NCBI GenBank assembly: GCA_965261645.1
Contig: CBDHDJ010000004.1
Coordinates: forward strand, 1,612,001 to 1,676,000
DNA: 64,000 nt
Source: CBDHDJ01 sp965261645
Lineage (GTDB): Bacteria > Pseudomonadota > Alphaproteobacteria > SHVV01
Direction: 5' to 3'
Below the pieces are notes generated by a model. The model saw nothing but the letters and a program-made list of their open reading frames with translations. It searched no databases and was not told the origin of the DNA. Below are positions 26,936 to 38,263 of the stretch, one piece after another. Position 1 is the first letter of the stretch. Each line of letters starts with the position of its first letter. The position numbers and the translations under genes are program-made.

Positions 26936-27256
26936 CTAACCTGGGTTAGGGCAAGGGCGCGGCGTAACCCCCTGGGATGGCGCGCGTGGAGGTTCGTTTT
27001 GCCGTCGTCGAGTACGCCGCCATGTCGAATGTCGCTGCCTTGACGGTGAGGCAGGACCCCCACGACGCGCCGGCGTCGCCGTTTTCGCCCGAGCCGAATG
27101 GATCTTCCCGATTGGCCGCCCGATGGGGACCTTCGCCTATATCCCGATCCCGGCCAATCCGGCTTCTGACTAGGACGCTACTCAAGCTATCATGGGTCCA
27201 GCGGCGGCCCGGCCAACTCAACCGGGTGAGCTCGGCATTGCGCGATCACGATTCTC
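26936..27256. other. Intergenic region before the RNA methyltransferase gene
   Basis: One plus-strand frame ends AEWIFPIGRPMGTFAYIPIP...SD at a stop near 27174, which reads like a protein tail cut off by the IS, but no family was recognised. Nothing else seen. Confidence 0.3.
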
Positions 27257-28027
27257 ATGGCGGGGACGGACAGAACCAAGCAACCGATTCTCGGTGGACC
27301 GGTAATCGTCCTGGTCGAGCCTCAGCTCGGCGAGAACATCGGCACGGCGGCGCGCGCCATGCTGAATTGCGGTCTCACCGATCTCCGCCTCGTGCGTCCC
27401 CGCGATGGTTGGCCCAATGACGCGGCGGTGGCCGCGGCGGCGGGCGCCGATCAGGTGCTCGATGGCGCGCGAGTTTGCCTGACGGTCGCGGACGCGATCG
27501 GCGATCTGCACCACGTGTACGCGGCCACGGCTCGGCGTCGCGACGTATTGAAGACGGTCATCACGCCCGAGCAGGCGGCCGACGCCATGCGTCGGGCGAG
27601 CGCGGCGGGCGAAGGGATCGGGGTGCTGTTCGGTCCGGAGCGCGCCGGCCTCAACAACAATGATCTTTCGCTTGCCGACACGATTCTCTCGGTCCCCCTA
27701 AATCCGGCTTATGGCTCGCTTAACCTGGCGCAGGCGGTGCTGCTCGTCGCGTACGAATGGTTCCGCGCGGGTAACGATGGCTCCGGCCAACGGCCCGGGG
27801 GGGGGCCGACCGAGCCGGCGAGCAAGCGGGATCTCATCGGTTTCTTCGAGCATCTCGAGCGCGAGTTGGATGAAAGCGGCTTTCTCCGCCCGCCGGAGAA
27901 GCGCCCCGCGATGGTGCACAACATCCGCGCCCTATTCCAGCGTGCCGGCCTGATGGACCAGGAGGTGCGCACGCTGCGCGGCATCGTCAGTGCGCTGGTA
28001 GCGCGCCGCCGCTCGGGCCCGTCCTAG
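27257..28027 (+). CDS. trmJ: SPOUT-family tRNA/rRNA methyltransferase (TrmJ-like)
   Basis: 256 residues. Start region VIVLVEPQLGENIGTAARAM (substrate-binding Asn/Arg), then the knotted SAM site VLFGPERAGLNNNDLSLADT and LNPAYGSLNLAQAVLLVAYE. C-terminal helices (FFEHLERELDESGFLRPPEK) are typical of TrmJ, which 2'-O-methylates the wobble-loop nucleotide 32 in tRNA. Ribosomal protein S4 follows, an arrangement common in alphaproteobacteria. The exact target nucleotide is inferred. Confidence 0.87.
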   Translation: MAGTDRTKQPILGGPVIVLVEPQLGENIGTAARAMLNCGLTDLRLVRPRDGWPNDAAVAAAAGADQVLDGARVCLTVADAIGDLHHVYAATARRRDVLKTVITPEQAADAMRRASAAGEGIGVLFGPERAGLNNNDLSLADTILSVPLNPAYGSLNLAQAVLLVAYEWFRAGNDGSGQRPGGGPTEPASKRDLIGFFEHLERELDESGFLRPPEKRPAMVHNIRALFQRAGLMDQEVRTLRGIVSALVARRRSGPS

Positions 28028-28042
28028 GCCGCGCCGGGTGGT

Positions 28043-28070
28043 TTGACAAAAGGTGGCGCCGGCCTATAGT
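28043..28070 (+). promoter_or_regulatory. Sigma-70 type promoter of rpsD
   Basis: TTGACA (28043-28048), a 16-nt spacer and TATAGT (28065-28070), 48 nt before the rpsD start. Near-consensus. Confidence 0.75.
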
Positions 28071-28117
28071 GCGGCACCCGGGAGCCGGCCAGCGGCGTCT
28101 CAGCCTACGGGTTTCGC

Positions 28118-28732
28118 ATGACCAAACGCGTTCGCTCGAAGTACAAGATCAACCGCCGCCTCGGCGAGAATCTATGGGGCCGCCCCAAGAGCCCTGTGAA
28201 TACGCGCGAGTACGGTCCGGGGCAGCACGGCCAGCGCCGGCGCAAGCCGAGCGATTTCGGCATCCAGATGGCGGCCAAGCAGAAGCTCAAGGGGTATTAC
28301 GGCAACATCACCGAGCGGCAGTTCCGCAACTCTTACGAAGAGGCGGTGCGCCGGCGCGGCGATACCATCGAACAGCTGATCGGCCTGCTTGAGCGCCGGC
28401 TCGATGCGGTGATTTACCGCATGAAGTTCGTGCCGACGGTGTTTTCCGCGCGCCAGTTCATCAATCACGGCCATGTCAAGGTCAACGGCCAACGCGTCAA
28501 CATTCCAAGTTACTGGGTGAAGGAAGGCGACCTCATCGAGATCAAAGACAAATCGAAGGCGCTCGGCCTGGTTCTCGAAGCTATCGGATCGCCGGAGCGT
28601 GATGTTCCCGAATATCTGGACGTCGACCACGACAAGATGAAAGGGACATTCGTGCGCGTGCCCGAGTTCGCCGAAGTGCCCTATCCGGTGCGGATGGACC
28701 CCCATCTGGTCGTCGAGTTCTATTCGCGCTAG
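28118..28732 (+). CDS. rpsD: 30S ribosomal protein S4
   Basis: 204 residues, the normal bacterial length. The N-terminal segment MTKRVRSKYKINRRLGENLW and the S4 RNA-binding domain (RRLDAVIYRMKFVPTVFSAR, then QFINHGHVKVNGQRVNIPSY) are clear. S4 nucleates assembly of the 30S body by binding 16S rRNA. It lies alone rather than in an alpha operon, as in many alphaproteobacteria, with its own promoter and terminator. Confidence 0.98.
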   Translation: MTKRVRSKYKINRRLGENLWGRPKSPVNTREYGPGQHGQRRRKPSDFGIQMAAKQKLKGYYGNITERQFRNSYEEAVRRRGDTIEQLIGLLERRLDAVIYRMKFVPTVFSARQFINHGHVKVNGQRVNIPSYWVKEGDLIEIKDKSKALGLVLEAIGSPERDVPEYLDVDHDKMKGTFVRVPEFAEVPYPVRMDPHLVVEFYSR

Positions 28733-28758
28733 GCCCACCGGACTGGGTGGCGACGAGC

Positions 28759-28778
28759 CGCGCCGTGGCGCGTTTTTT
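28759..28778 (+). terminator. Rho-independent terminator of rpsD
   Basis: Stem cgcgc-cgtg-gcgcg followed by six T residues, 27 nt after the stop. Confidence 0.8.
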
Positions 28779-28801
28779 ATTGAGCGGGTTGAGCACCCGA
28801 C

Positions 28802-28825
28802 AAAAAGGGCCGCAAGCGCGGCCCC
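28802..28825 (-). terminator. Rho-independent terminator of the purine/grxD operon
   Basis: On the minus strand gggccgc-gctt-gcggccc is followed by TTTTT, placed 27 nt after the grxD stop. Confidence 0.85.
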
Positions 28826-28851
28826 TTGTTCGACTGTCCTGGCGGCGATCC

Positions 28852-29190
28852 TCACGCCGGTGACATGTCGACGTCCTTTTCCGCGAGGAAGCTTTCGAGT
28901 TCGCCCGTCTCGTACATCTCCCGCACGATGTCGCAGCCGCCGACGAACTCGCCCATGACGTAAAGCTGGGGGATGGTGGGCCACTGACTGAACGCCTTGA
29001 CGCCGTCGCGCAACGAGGGGTCCATCAGCACGTCGTGGCTTTTGAACTTCACCCCGAGCCGCGACAGGATTTCAACCACGGTCGCGGAGAAGCCGCACTG
29101 GGGGAACACCGGGTTGCCCTTCATGTAGAGGACGACGGGGCTGTTCTCCAAGTCCTGGCTGATGCGTTCGAAGGTCGGGTTGTCGGTCAT
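28852..29190 (-). CDS. grxD: Monothiol glutaredoxin
   Basis: 112 residues from ATG 29190. The monothiol active site CGFS (Cys32) is in NPVFPQCGFSATVVEIL, with the glutathione-binding WPTIPQLYVMGEFVGGCDIV. These proteins hold and pass [2Fe-2S] clusters, often with BolA, whose gene is 19 bp upstream on the same strand. It is the last gene before the operon terminator. Confidence 0.96.
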   Translation of the reverse strand: MTDNPTFERISQDLENSPVVLYMKGNPVFPQCGFSATVVEILSRLGVKFKSHDVLMDPSLRDGVKAFSQWPTIPQLYVMGEFVGGCDIVREMYETGELESFLAEKDVDMSPA

Positions 29191-29209
29191 CTTGACTGTT
29201 CCTGAAAAG

Positions 29210-29458
29210 CTACGAATTCGGCCTATCCTGCGGCACCGACGTTTGAAGCGCAAGGGCGTGAAGCGCGTCACCCATTTTGGCGCCAAGCGCCTGGTACACC
29301 ATTTGATGCTGCTGCACGCGCGTTTTGCCCGCAAACGCGCTGGAAACGACGTGGGCCGCATAGTGATCGCCGTCGCCACGCAGGTCGCGAATCGTGACCT
29401 CGGCATCGGGGATGTTCTCCTTGATCAGGCTCTCGATCTGTCCCGCATCCATCGGCAT
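29210..29458 (-). CDS. bolA: BolA family protein
   Basis: 82 residues. KH-like fold with IESLIKENIPDAEVTIRDLR, the cluster-ligand region GDGDHYAAHVVSSAFAGKTR and conserved His in RVQQHQMVYQALGAKM. BolA and monothiol glutaredoxin form a heterodimer that binds an iron-sulphur cluster. Located 18 bp downstream of purL. Confidence 0.95.
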   Translation of the reverse strand: MPMDAGQIESLIKENIPDAEVTIRDLRGDGDHYAAHVVSSAFAGKTRVQQHQMVYQALGAKMGDALHALALQTSVPQDRPNS

Positions 29459-29476
29459 GTCGCACTCCCCGCGGGT

Positions 29477-31678
<2,202 letters not shown>

Positions 31679-31693
31679 GTCGTCGGCGCGCCG

Positions 31694-32383
31694 CTATACG
31701 AACGCCGCCACCAGCGATTTGAACATCGCTTGGCCGTCGGTGCCGCCGAGCGCATCTTCCGACAGGCGCTCGGGGTGAGGCATCATGCCGAGCACGTTCT
31801 TGTCCCGGTTCAGGGCGCCAGCGATGTTGTCGAGCGAGCCGTTGGGGTTGGCGTCGGCGTCGCACACGCCGGATTCGTCGCAGTAGCGAAAGGCCACCTG
31901 ATCGTTGTCGTGGATCGCTTTCAGGGTGTCGTCATCGGCAAAGTAGTTGCCGTCATTGTGGGCGATGGGGAGGCGGATCACCTCGTCATCGTCGTACTGG
32001 CTGGTGAAGACCGAAAACGGATTCTCGACCCGCAGGTGAACATCGCGGCAGACGAATTTGAGGGTCGCGTTGGGCAATAGCACGCCGGGGAGCAAGCCGG
32101 CCTCGGTCAAGATCTGGAAGCCGTTGCAGATGGCCAGCACGGGCGTGCCCGCCTTCGCACGCGCGATCACCTCGCGCATGACCGGCGCGTGCGCCGCCAT
32201 GGCGCCCGAGCGCAGGTAATCGCCGTAGGAGAATCCGCCCGGCACGACGATGAGATCGAGCCTGGGCAGTTGGGTCTCGGCGTGCCAGATCATCGCCGGG
32301 GGGTGGTCCAAGCTCGCGCCAAGCGCCACCGCAATATCGCGGTCGCAATTGGAGCCCGGAAAGACGATGACGCCGGCCTTCAT
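31694..32383 (-). CDS. purQ: Phosphoribosylformylglycinamidine synthase, glutaminase subunit
   Basis: 229 residues. Class I glutamine amidotransferase: start VIVFPGSNCDRDIAVALG, oxyanion strand VVPGGFSYGDYLRSGAMAA, nucleophile Cys in PVLAICNGFQILTEAGLLPG and the His-Glu pair in GMMPHPERLSED. It supplies ammonia to PurL through the PurS-bridged complex. Confidence 0.98.
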   Translation of the reverse strand: MKAGVIVFPGSNCDRDIAVALGASLDHPPAMIWHAETQLPRLDLIVVPGGFSYGDYLRSGAMAAHAPVMREVIARAKAGTPVLAICNGFQILTEAGLLPGVLLPNATLKFVCRDVHLRVENPFSVFTSQYDDDEVIRLPIAHNDGNYFADDDTLKAIHDNDQVAFRYCDESGVCDADANPNGSLDNIAGALNRDKNVLGMMPHPERLSEDALGGTDGQAMFKSLVAAFV

Positions 32384-32398
32384 GGCAACGCCGCTCCA

Positions 32399-32635
32399 TC
32401 ACACATCGATGGCATAGCTTTCGATCACCGGGTTCGCGAGCAGGCGGGCGCACATCGCCTCGACGGCGCTGCGCGCTAGTTCGGGGTCGGTTTCGGCTAG
32501 GTCGAGCTCGAGATATTTGCCTTGGCGCACCTCGTTCACGCCGTCAAAGCCCAGGGCCTCGAGAGCATGCGCGATAGCTTTCCCCTGGGGATCGAGGACG
32601 CCGGGTTTGAGCGTGATGTGGACCCGAACCTTCAC
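32399..32635 (-). CDS. purS: Phosphoribosylformylglycinamidine synthase, PurS subunit
   Basis: 78 residues, typical size. MKVRVHITLKPGVLDPQGKA and GFDGVNEVRQGKYLELDL define the family. PurS dimers couple PurQ to PurL. Lies 15 bp upstream of purQ. Confidence 0.97.
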   Translation of the reverse strand: MKVRVHITLKPGVLDPQGKAIAHALEALGFDGVNEVRQGKYLELDLAETDPELARSAVEAMCARLLANPVIESYAIDV

Positions 32636-32696
32636 CTCGCATCGAGCGCCGCGTGTTGGGAAGATCGTGCGATGAAGCGAGCGGGAGCGCCGGGCC

Positions 32697-33461
32697 TCAC
32701 TGAACGAGCCTGGGTCCCTTGACGTCGACGGGGCCGCCCTCAGGCATGATGCCGAGGCGGCGGGCGACTTCCTGATAGGCCTCGGGGATGCCGCCCAAGT
32801 CGCGGCGGAAGCGGTCCTTGTCGAGTTTTTCGTTGGTCTTCACGTCCCACAGCCGGCAGCTGTCCGGACTGATCTCGTCGGCCAGCACGATGCGCATGTG
32901 CTCGTTGTCATAGAGCCGGCCGAACTCGAGCTTGAAGTCGACGAGCCGAATACCGATGCCGTAGAATAACCCTGTGAGAAAATCGTTGATGCGGAGCGAC
33001 AGCTGCACGATTTCATCGAGTTCCTGGGGCGTCGCCCAGTTGAAGGCGGTGATATGTTCCTCGGCGATCAGCGGATCGCCGAGCTCATCCGATTTGTAGC
33101 AGTATTCGATGATCGAGCGCGGCAACGGCGTGCCCTCGGCGATGCCGAGGCGTTTCGACAGCGAGCCGGCGGCCACGTTGCGGATGATGACCTCGACGGG
33201 GATGATCTCGACCTCGCGGATGAGCTGCTCGCGCATGTTGAGGCGGCGCACGAGATGGGTCGGGACGCCGATCTCCGCGAGCCGGGTCATCAGGTATTCG
33301 GAAATACGGTTGTTGAGGACGCCTTTGCCGGTGATGGTGCCGCGCTTCTTATTGTTGAAGGCGGTGGCGTCGTCCTTGAAATGTTGCACCAGGGTGCCGG
33401 GCTCGGGGCCTTCAAAAAGCACCTTGGCCTTGCCTTCATAAACCTGTCTGCGGCGCGGCAT
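32697..33461 (-). CDS. purC: SAICAR synthetase
   Basis: 254 residues from ATG 33461, chosen because MPRRRQVYEGKAKVLFEGPE is the usual start; an ATG 13 codons upstream is also in frame. Motifs: LVQHFKDDATAFNNKKRGTI, IIRNVAAGSLSKRLGIAEGT, LVDFKLEFGRLYD and LADEISPDSCRLWD. It adds aspartate to CAIR. First gene of the purC-S-Q-L-bolA-grxD string. Confidence 0.97.
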   Translation of the reverse strand: MPRRRQVYEGKAKVLFEGPEPGTLVQHFKDDATAFNNKKRGTITGKGVLNNRISEYLMTRLAEIGVPTHLVRRLNMREQLIREVEIIPVEVIIRNVAAGSLSKRLGIAEGTPLPRSIIEYCYKSDELGDPLIAEEHITAFNWATPQELDEIVQLSLRINDFLTGLFYGIGIRLVDFKLEFGRLYDNEHMRIVLADEISPDSCRLWDVKTNEKLDKDRFRRDLGGIPEAYQEVARRLGIMPEGGPVDVKGPRLVQ

Positions 33462-33702
33462 GGCTCGTATCCGATTGTCTGAAAAAGCCGGTTCGGTCAA
33501 GGAATTGGCTCAACCTCTCAGGCTCATCTGAACATAGCCGATGTCGCTGGGCAAGACAATTGCAAGGGTCAAGCGGTGGCGTATTATCTCGCCCGGCCGC
33601 CGCGCCGCTCGGCGCCGGGATAAGCTTGATTCGGCACCGGCGACCGGCTATGGCTGATCCTCCACTACGATGGCCATAATATGTTCGGGGAGCCCCGGGA
33701 TC

Positions 33703-34035
33703 ATGTCGAGCTTCGACGACCGCCAGAGAGCCGAGGAGGCCAAGTACGCGCACGATCAGGAGACCCGCTTCAAGGTTCATGCCCGGCGCAACAAACTATT
33801 GGGCCTGTGGGCAGCTGAGAAAATGGGACTTGGCTGTGAGACGGCGGAAGCCTACGCGCGCGAGATCGTCGAAGTCGATTTCGAGGAACCCGGGCAAGAG
33901 GATGTGTACCGAAGGATCGCGGCGGACCTCGCCGCGAAGAAGGTGAATATTTCCGAACACCGTATCCGGCGCGAGATGGAAGACCTGCTCGGGGCGGCCC
34001 GACAACAGATCGAGGATGAAGCCCGGCAGGGGTGA
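33703..34035 (+). CDS. F1-ATPase inhibitor zeta subunit (DUF1476)
   Basis: 110 residues from ATG 33703. The opening MSSFDDRQRAEEAKYAHDQE is the conserved inhibitory N-terminus, followed by KVHARRNKLLGLWAAEKMGL and a helical body. In alphaproteobacteria such as Paracoccus this small protein blocks ATP hydrolysis by F1. Transcribed divergently from purC and convergently with purB, a position typical for alphaproteobacteria. Confidence 0.92.
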   Translation: MSSFDDRQRAEEAKYAHDQETRFKVHARRNKLLGLWAAEKMGLGCETAEAYAREIVEVDFEEPGQEDVYRRIAADLAAKKVNISEHRIRREMEDLLGAARQQIEDEARQG

Positions 34036-34063
34036 CGTAAAGGTGTCACGCGGCCGTCGGGGC

Positions 34064-35362
34064 TTACGTCTTTCCGAACACCCGCTCGAAGATCGTCTCG
34101 ACGTGGGCGACGTAATGATCGAGGTCGTACAGGGCCGCGAGCGTCGCCTTGTCGAGATGCGGCGTCACGGCCGGATCGTTTTGTAGGAGATCGAGGAAGT
34201 CCTCACCGCCTTGCCACGCCGTCATGGCGTTGCGCTGAACCACCTCGTAGGCGGTCTCGCGCTCGACGCCCGCCTGCGTCAGGGCAAGCAGCACACGCTC
34301 CGAATGGATGAGCCCGCCCGAGCGGTCGAGATTCTCGCGCATGCGCTTAGGATAGACGATGAGCTTATCGATCAGCCCGCGCAGACGGTCGAGGGCGAAA
34401 TCGAGGGCGATGGTGGCGTCGGGCGCGATGACGCGCTCCACCGAGGAATGCGAGATGTCGCGCTCGTGCCACAGCGCTACGTTCTCCAGCGCCGGCGCGA
34501 CCGTTGCACGCACGATGCGCGACAGGCCCGTTAGGTTCTCGCTCAGCACTGGGTTGCGCTTGTGGGGCATGGCGGACGAGCCTTTTTGGCCCGGTGCGAA
34601 AAACTCCTCCGCCTCGCCCACCTCGGTGCGCTGTAAATGGCGAATTTCTCCGGCCAGACGTTCGACGGAACTCGCAATCACGCCGAGCGTGGCGAAGAAC
34701 ATCGCGTGACGGTCGCGCGGAATGATCTGGGTCGAGATCGGTTCGGGCTTGAGGCCCAGAGCATGTGCGACGCGGGCCTCGATGCGCGGGTCGATGTTAG
34801 CGAAGGTGCCGACGGCGCCCGAGATGGCGCAGGTGGCGATCTCCTCGCGCGCCCGTTCGAGGCGCTGGCGGGCGCGGGCGAACTCCGCGTAGGCCTGGGC
34901 GAGCTTGATGCCGAAGGTGGTCGGTTCGGCGTGAATGCCGTGGCTCCGGCCGATACATAGCGTGTGCTTGTGTTCGCGGGCACGCTTGTTGAGCGCGGTC
35001 AAAAGGCCGTCGATATCGGCGAGCAGAAGATCGGCGGCGCGGCTCAGTTGAACGGCGAACCCGGTATCGAGCACATCCGAGGACGTCAGGCCCTGATGTA
35101 TGAAGCGGGCTTGGGGACCGACATGCTCGGCCAGGTTGGTCAGAAACGCGACCACGTCGTGGTGCGTGTCGCGCTCGATCTCGTCGATACGCTCGATCGC
35201 AAAGCGGCCACGTTCGCGGATCGCCTGGACCGCCGCTTGGGGAATGATGCCAAGCTCCGCCTGCGCCTCGCACGCGTGCGTCTCGATGTCGAGCCAAATT
35301 TGATAACGGGTCGCGGGCTCCCAAAGGGCGGCCATCTCGGGGCGGCTGTAGCGGGGGATCAT
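34064..35362 (-). CDS. purB: Adenylosuccinate lyase
   Basis: 432 residues from ATG 35362 (MIPRYSRPEMAALWEPATRY); 27 codons of open frame upstream are unlike the family. Fumarase/aspartase-fold lyase: FIHQGLTSSDVLDTGFAVQL, CIGRSHGIHAEPTTFGIKLA (catalytic His) and the signature loop GSSAMPHKRNPVLSENLTG with the catalytic Ser. It acts twice in AMP synthesis. Confidence 0.98.
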   Translation of the reverse strand: MIPRYSRPEMAALWEPATRYQIWLDIETHACEAQAELGIIPQAAVQAIRERGRFAIERIDEIERDTHHDVVAFLTNLAEHVGPQARFIHQGLTSSDVLDTGFAVQLSRAADLLLADIDGLLTALNKRAREHKHTLCIGRSHGIHAEPTTFGIKLAQAYAEFARARQRLERAREEIATCAISGAVGTFANIDPRIEARVAHALGLKPEPISTQIIPRDRHAMFFATLGVIASSVERLAGEIRHLQRTEVGEAEEFFAPGQKGSSAMPHKRNPVLSENLTGLSRIVRATVAPALENVALWHERDISHSSVERVIAPDATIALDFALDRLRGLIDKLIVYPKRMRENLDRSGGLIHSERVLLALTQAGVERETAYEVVQRNAMTAWQGGEDFLDLLQNDPAVTPHLDKATLAALYDLDHYVAHVETIFERVFGKT

Positions 35363-35470
35363 GCTTGGTTCTCGGGCATCCGCTGGGTGGTGCGTGTTAT
35401 AGCAGACGGCCGGTGATTCGCACCCCGTTCCATCCTGCCTCAAGCCGCGAACGGCTCATGACGCCGCCGC

Positions 35471-36145
35471 TCACGACCCCATTTCCGGAAACGGCGGCAA
35501 GCCGTGCGAGAGCCGGTCGGCCATGCGCGTCGTCTCGGGCAGGCGATAGCGCGGCGCGCAGGCCAAGACGTAGGCGATGGCGCTGGGGAGACTGATCCGA
35601 TGACCGATGGACACGTAGACGGGGCGGGTCCGCAGCACGGCGCCGATCACCTCACCACCGGCACAAAGCGGCGTCCAGCTGCCGCGATCGGGCTCGGGCT
35701 CGGCGTGGTATCCGATGAGCCGTGACTTGGCGACGCCGATCGAGGGCGTGTCGACGAGGACGCCGAGATGGCAGGCCAGGCCAAAGCGACGCGGATGGGC
35801 AAACCCCTGGCCGTCGCACAACAAAAGATCGGGCATGATGCGGAGTTTACCAAGCGCCGCCAGGATCGCCGGGATTTCGCGAAACGACAATAACCCTGGC
35901 ACGTAGGGAAAGCGCGTTGGCCGGCGTGCCTGCGCCCGATCGACGAGCTCGAGCCCCGGGTAGGACAGCACGGCGACGGCGCCCACCGTGGTGGCGCCAC
36001 CCTCGGCAAACGCCACGTCGACGCCCGCCACGTGGCGCACCGGACCGAGGCGGTCCTCGCTCGCGACCCGGCCGCAGAGCGCCTCTTGGAGAGCCCTCGC
36101 GGCTGTCGGTGTGGTGGGCCAGCGCGAGCGACCTGGCAGTTTCAC
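35471..36145 (-). CDS. nfi: Endonuclease V
   Basis: 224 residues. A GTG start (36145-36143) overlaps the stop of the Nudix gene as GTGA, indicating coupling. Catalytic pieces: HVAGVDVAFAEGGATTVGAV (first Asp), RFPYVPGLLSFREIPAILAA (PYVPGLLSFRE motif), LLLCDGQGFAHPRRFGLACH (Asp, hypoxanthine pocket) and GVAKSRLIG. The enzyme nicks DNA or RNA near inosine. Pairing with a nucleotide-cleaning Nudix enzyme is functionally sensible. Confidence 0.95.
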   Translation of the reverse strand: MKLPGRSRWPTTPTAARALQEALCGRVASEDRLGPVRHVAGVDVAFAEGGATTVGAVAVLSYPGLELVDRAQARRPTRFPYVPGLLSFREIPAILAALGKLRIMPDLLLCDGQGFAHPRRFGLACHLGVLVDTPSIGVAKSRLIGYHAEPEPDRGSWTPLCAGGEVIGAVLRTRPVYVSIGHRISLPSAIAYVLACAPRYRLPETTRMADRLSHGLPPFPEMGS

Positions 36146-36606
36146 GGCCGGCCGCGCCGCGTCGCCGCTAGGCGGATCACGCGCTCGGTCTCGGACCACA
36201 GGCCGTAGTCGTGGAGTTCGTCGAGCCCGGCCCAGGCCACGTCGGCCGCATCGTCCTGGGCGCGCGCCTCGCCGTCGCGCCATTCAGCGAGGACGTCGAT
36301 CAGGGTGAAGTGGTAGCGCACGCCATTGTCGTCATCGCGATCGACCCAATCGACCACGGTGACGATATCGATGACCTCGATCGCGAGCCCCGTTTCCTCA
36401 TGAACCTCGCGTCTGGCAGCGTCGGTCACGGATTCGCCGAGATGCTGAATGCCGCCCGGGATGCTCCACTGGCCCTTGCGCGGCGCACGCCCGCGCTTGA
36501 CGAGCAGGACCCTGTCGCCCCGCCAAACCACTGCGCCAACGCCCACATAGGGCCGATCCGGGTAGCGTCGATCATCGGCTGAGGCGGGATCGCATGGCGT
36601 CGTCAT
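36142..36606 (-). CDS. Nudix hydrolase
   Basis: 154 residues. The Nudix box is complete: GGIQHLGESVTDAARREVHE followed by ETGL (GX5EX7REUXEEXGU). Near-start VGVGAVVWRGDRVLLVKRGR and WSIPGG fit the ADP-ribose or dinucleotide-type group. Substrate not determinable. Overlaps nfi by four bases. Confidence 0.92.
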   Translation of the reverse strand: MTTPCDPASADDRRYPDRPYVGVGAVVWRGDRVLLVKRGRAPRKGQWSIPGGIQHLGESVTDAARREVHEETGLAIEVIDIVTVVDWVDRDDDNGVRYHFTLIDVLAEWRDGEARAQDDAADVAWAGLDELHDYGLWSETERVIRLAATRRGRP

Positions 36607-36682
36607 GGTCGAAACGGCAGGGCCGGTGGCGGGCGGAGAGTGCGATCGCCGGGCTTGGCCGGACGCGCGCGGGATCGTCAGC

Positions 36683-37963
36683 TCAAGAGGTGATGATCCC
36701 GTCCTTGGGCACGATCGCCGGCATTATCGCACCCTCGAGGACGGCTTGGCTCATATCGGTGTGGCTGACCGTCGCGGTCTGGAGGTTGGCGTCCGTGAGA
36801 TTGGCCCGGCGCAACCGCGTTCTCGTCAAATTGGCCCGGCTGAGATTGGCCTTGAGGAGGCTGGCGACGGAATGGCGGCCGGTTCCGCCGCCGTCCTGAT
36901 CCTTGATCTCGGCCGGGTCGAGGTTGGCGTGGCCGAGATTGGCCTCCGATAGATTGGCATTGTCGAAGCGCGCGCCTTCCAGATCGACGTAGCAGAAGAC
37001 GGCGCGCGAGAGGTTACAATCGGAGAAATCCGTAAGGCGGAGCCGGCAGCCGCGGAAATTTGCCGCGACCAGCGTCGCGCCGTAAAACTGGGCCGCCGAG
37101 AGGTCGCGATCGGTGAAATTAAACGCCGTCAGGTCGCGCTCCTGCAGGACGAGGCGGAAGCCCATGCGGCCCTCGGCGGCGATCCAGCGTTCGTGATCCT
37201 CGACCGCTTCGCGGACATCGTCGGGCAGCGTTTGCTCTTGCAGGGCATTGGTCGTGTCGGCAACGGAAAGATCGACACCCTCCAAATCGGCACCGACGAG
37301 GTTCGCGCCCACGAGTTTGGCGCCCTCGAGATCGGCGCCCCGCAGATCGGCCCCCGATAGATTCGCGCCACTGAGATTGATGTCCTTGAGCACCGCGCCG
37401 CTCAGATCGACATCCATGAGGTTCGCGTTGGAGAGATCGGCGCCGATGATCTTGGCGCCGCGCAAGCTCGCGCCGGTCAGGTCGGTGCGCGCAATGGCCG
37501 AGCCCGAGATGCTCGCACCCGCAAGATTGGCGCCCTGCATAGAGACATCGGACAGTTGCATGCCGGCCCCGCTGCCCGAAGTGAGGGTCGTTTTGCCGCC
37601 CGCCCCTACGGTCATCAGGATGCCGTCGCACAGCGCCGCGTCCTGCAGGTTGGCGCCGTCGATGATTGCGTTGTTCAACTTGGCGCCACGGAGGTCCGCG
37701 CCGACGAGGGAGGCTTCCTTGAGGCTCGCGCCGCTGAGATCGGCGCCGAACAGGTCCGCGCCGGCCAGATTGGCTTTGCTGAAGTCGCAGCCCCGCAATA
37801 TGGCGCCGGTGAATTTGGCCTCGTTGAGCGCGAAGCCCGGTATTTTGAGATTTTCGAGATCACGGTGGCCCAAATCCGCCCGTATGCCGCCGGCGAGTTT
37901 CTTGGTCCAGCGGTTGTGGTTGGTGAGGATTTGCTTGAGCTCCTCGATCTCGATTGTCGCCAT
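36683..37963 (-). CDS. Pentapeptide-repeat protein (426 aa)
   Basis: ATG 37963 starts MATIEIEELKQILTNHNRWT. Most of the protein is A(D/N)LxX pentapeptide repeats forming a right-handed quadrilateral beta helix (LSGASLKEASLVGADLRGAK; LSGANLSGADLRGADLEGAK). A non-repeat module with HxRW occurs twice: near residue 16 (NHNRWTKKLAGGIRADLGHR) and near residue 254 (DHERWIAAEGRMGFRLVLQE). No signal peptide or membrane helix. Transcribed divergently from a related gene 300 bp away. Function unknown. Confidence 0.9.
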   Translation of the reverse strand: MATIEIEELKQILTNHNRWTKKLAGGIRADLGHRDLENLKIPGFALNEAKFTGAILRGCDFSKANLAGADLFGADLSGASLKEASLVGADLRGAKLNNAIIDGANLQDAALCDGILMTVGAGGKTTLTSGSGAGMQLSDVSMQGANLAGASISGSAIARTDLTGASLRGAKIIGADLSNANLMDVDLSGAVLKDINLSGANLSGADLRGADLEGAKLVGANLVGADLEGVDLSVADTTNALQEQTLPDDVREAVEDHERWIAAEGRMGFRLVLQERDLTAFNFTDRDLSAAQFYGATLVAANFRGCRLRLTDFSDCNLSRAVFCYVDLEGARFDNANLSEANLGHANLDPAEIKDQDGGGTGRHSVASLLKANLSRANLTRTRLRRANLTDANLQTATVSHTDMSQAVLEGAIMPAIVPKDGIITS

Positions 37964-38263
37964 GGCTTTTCCGCTCCCTGCCGGCTGGGTTCTCCCCGCG
38001 AGACCGCCAAGTGTCTTAATGTTAACACAGAACACATGGGGCGCTGAGTCATCTGAACGCTTGCACGGTCCATGCCAGCCCGCGCACCCGGCGCTAGAAC
38101 AGTCACCCGCAGGAATCGCTGGAAAACCGCGGATTTGACGACTATATAAGGGAAAATACTTAGAAACGGATCCCCGGGTTCGGTCGTTGGCGGACGGGCC
38201 AAGTCCCGCCCGTGCATGTACGGTTGCGCAGCCCGTTTGGGAGGACAGCGGAGTGGACGGCTC

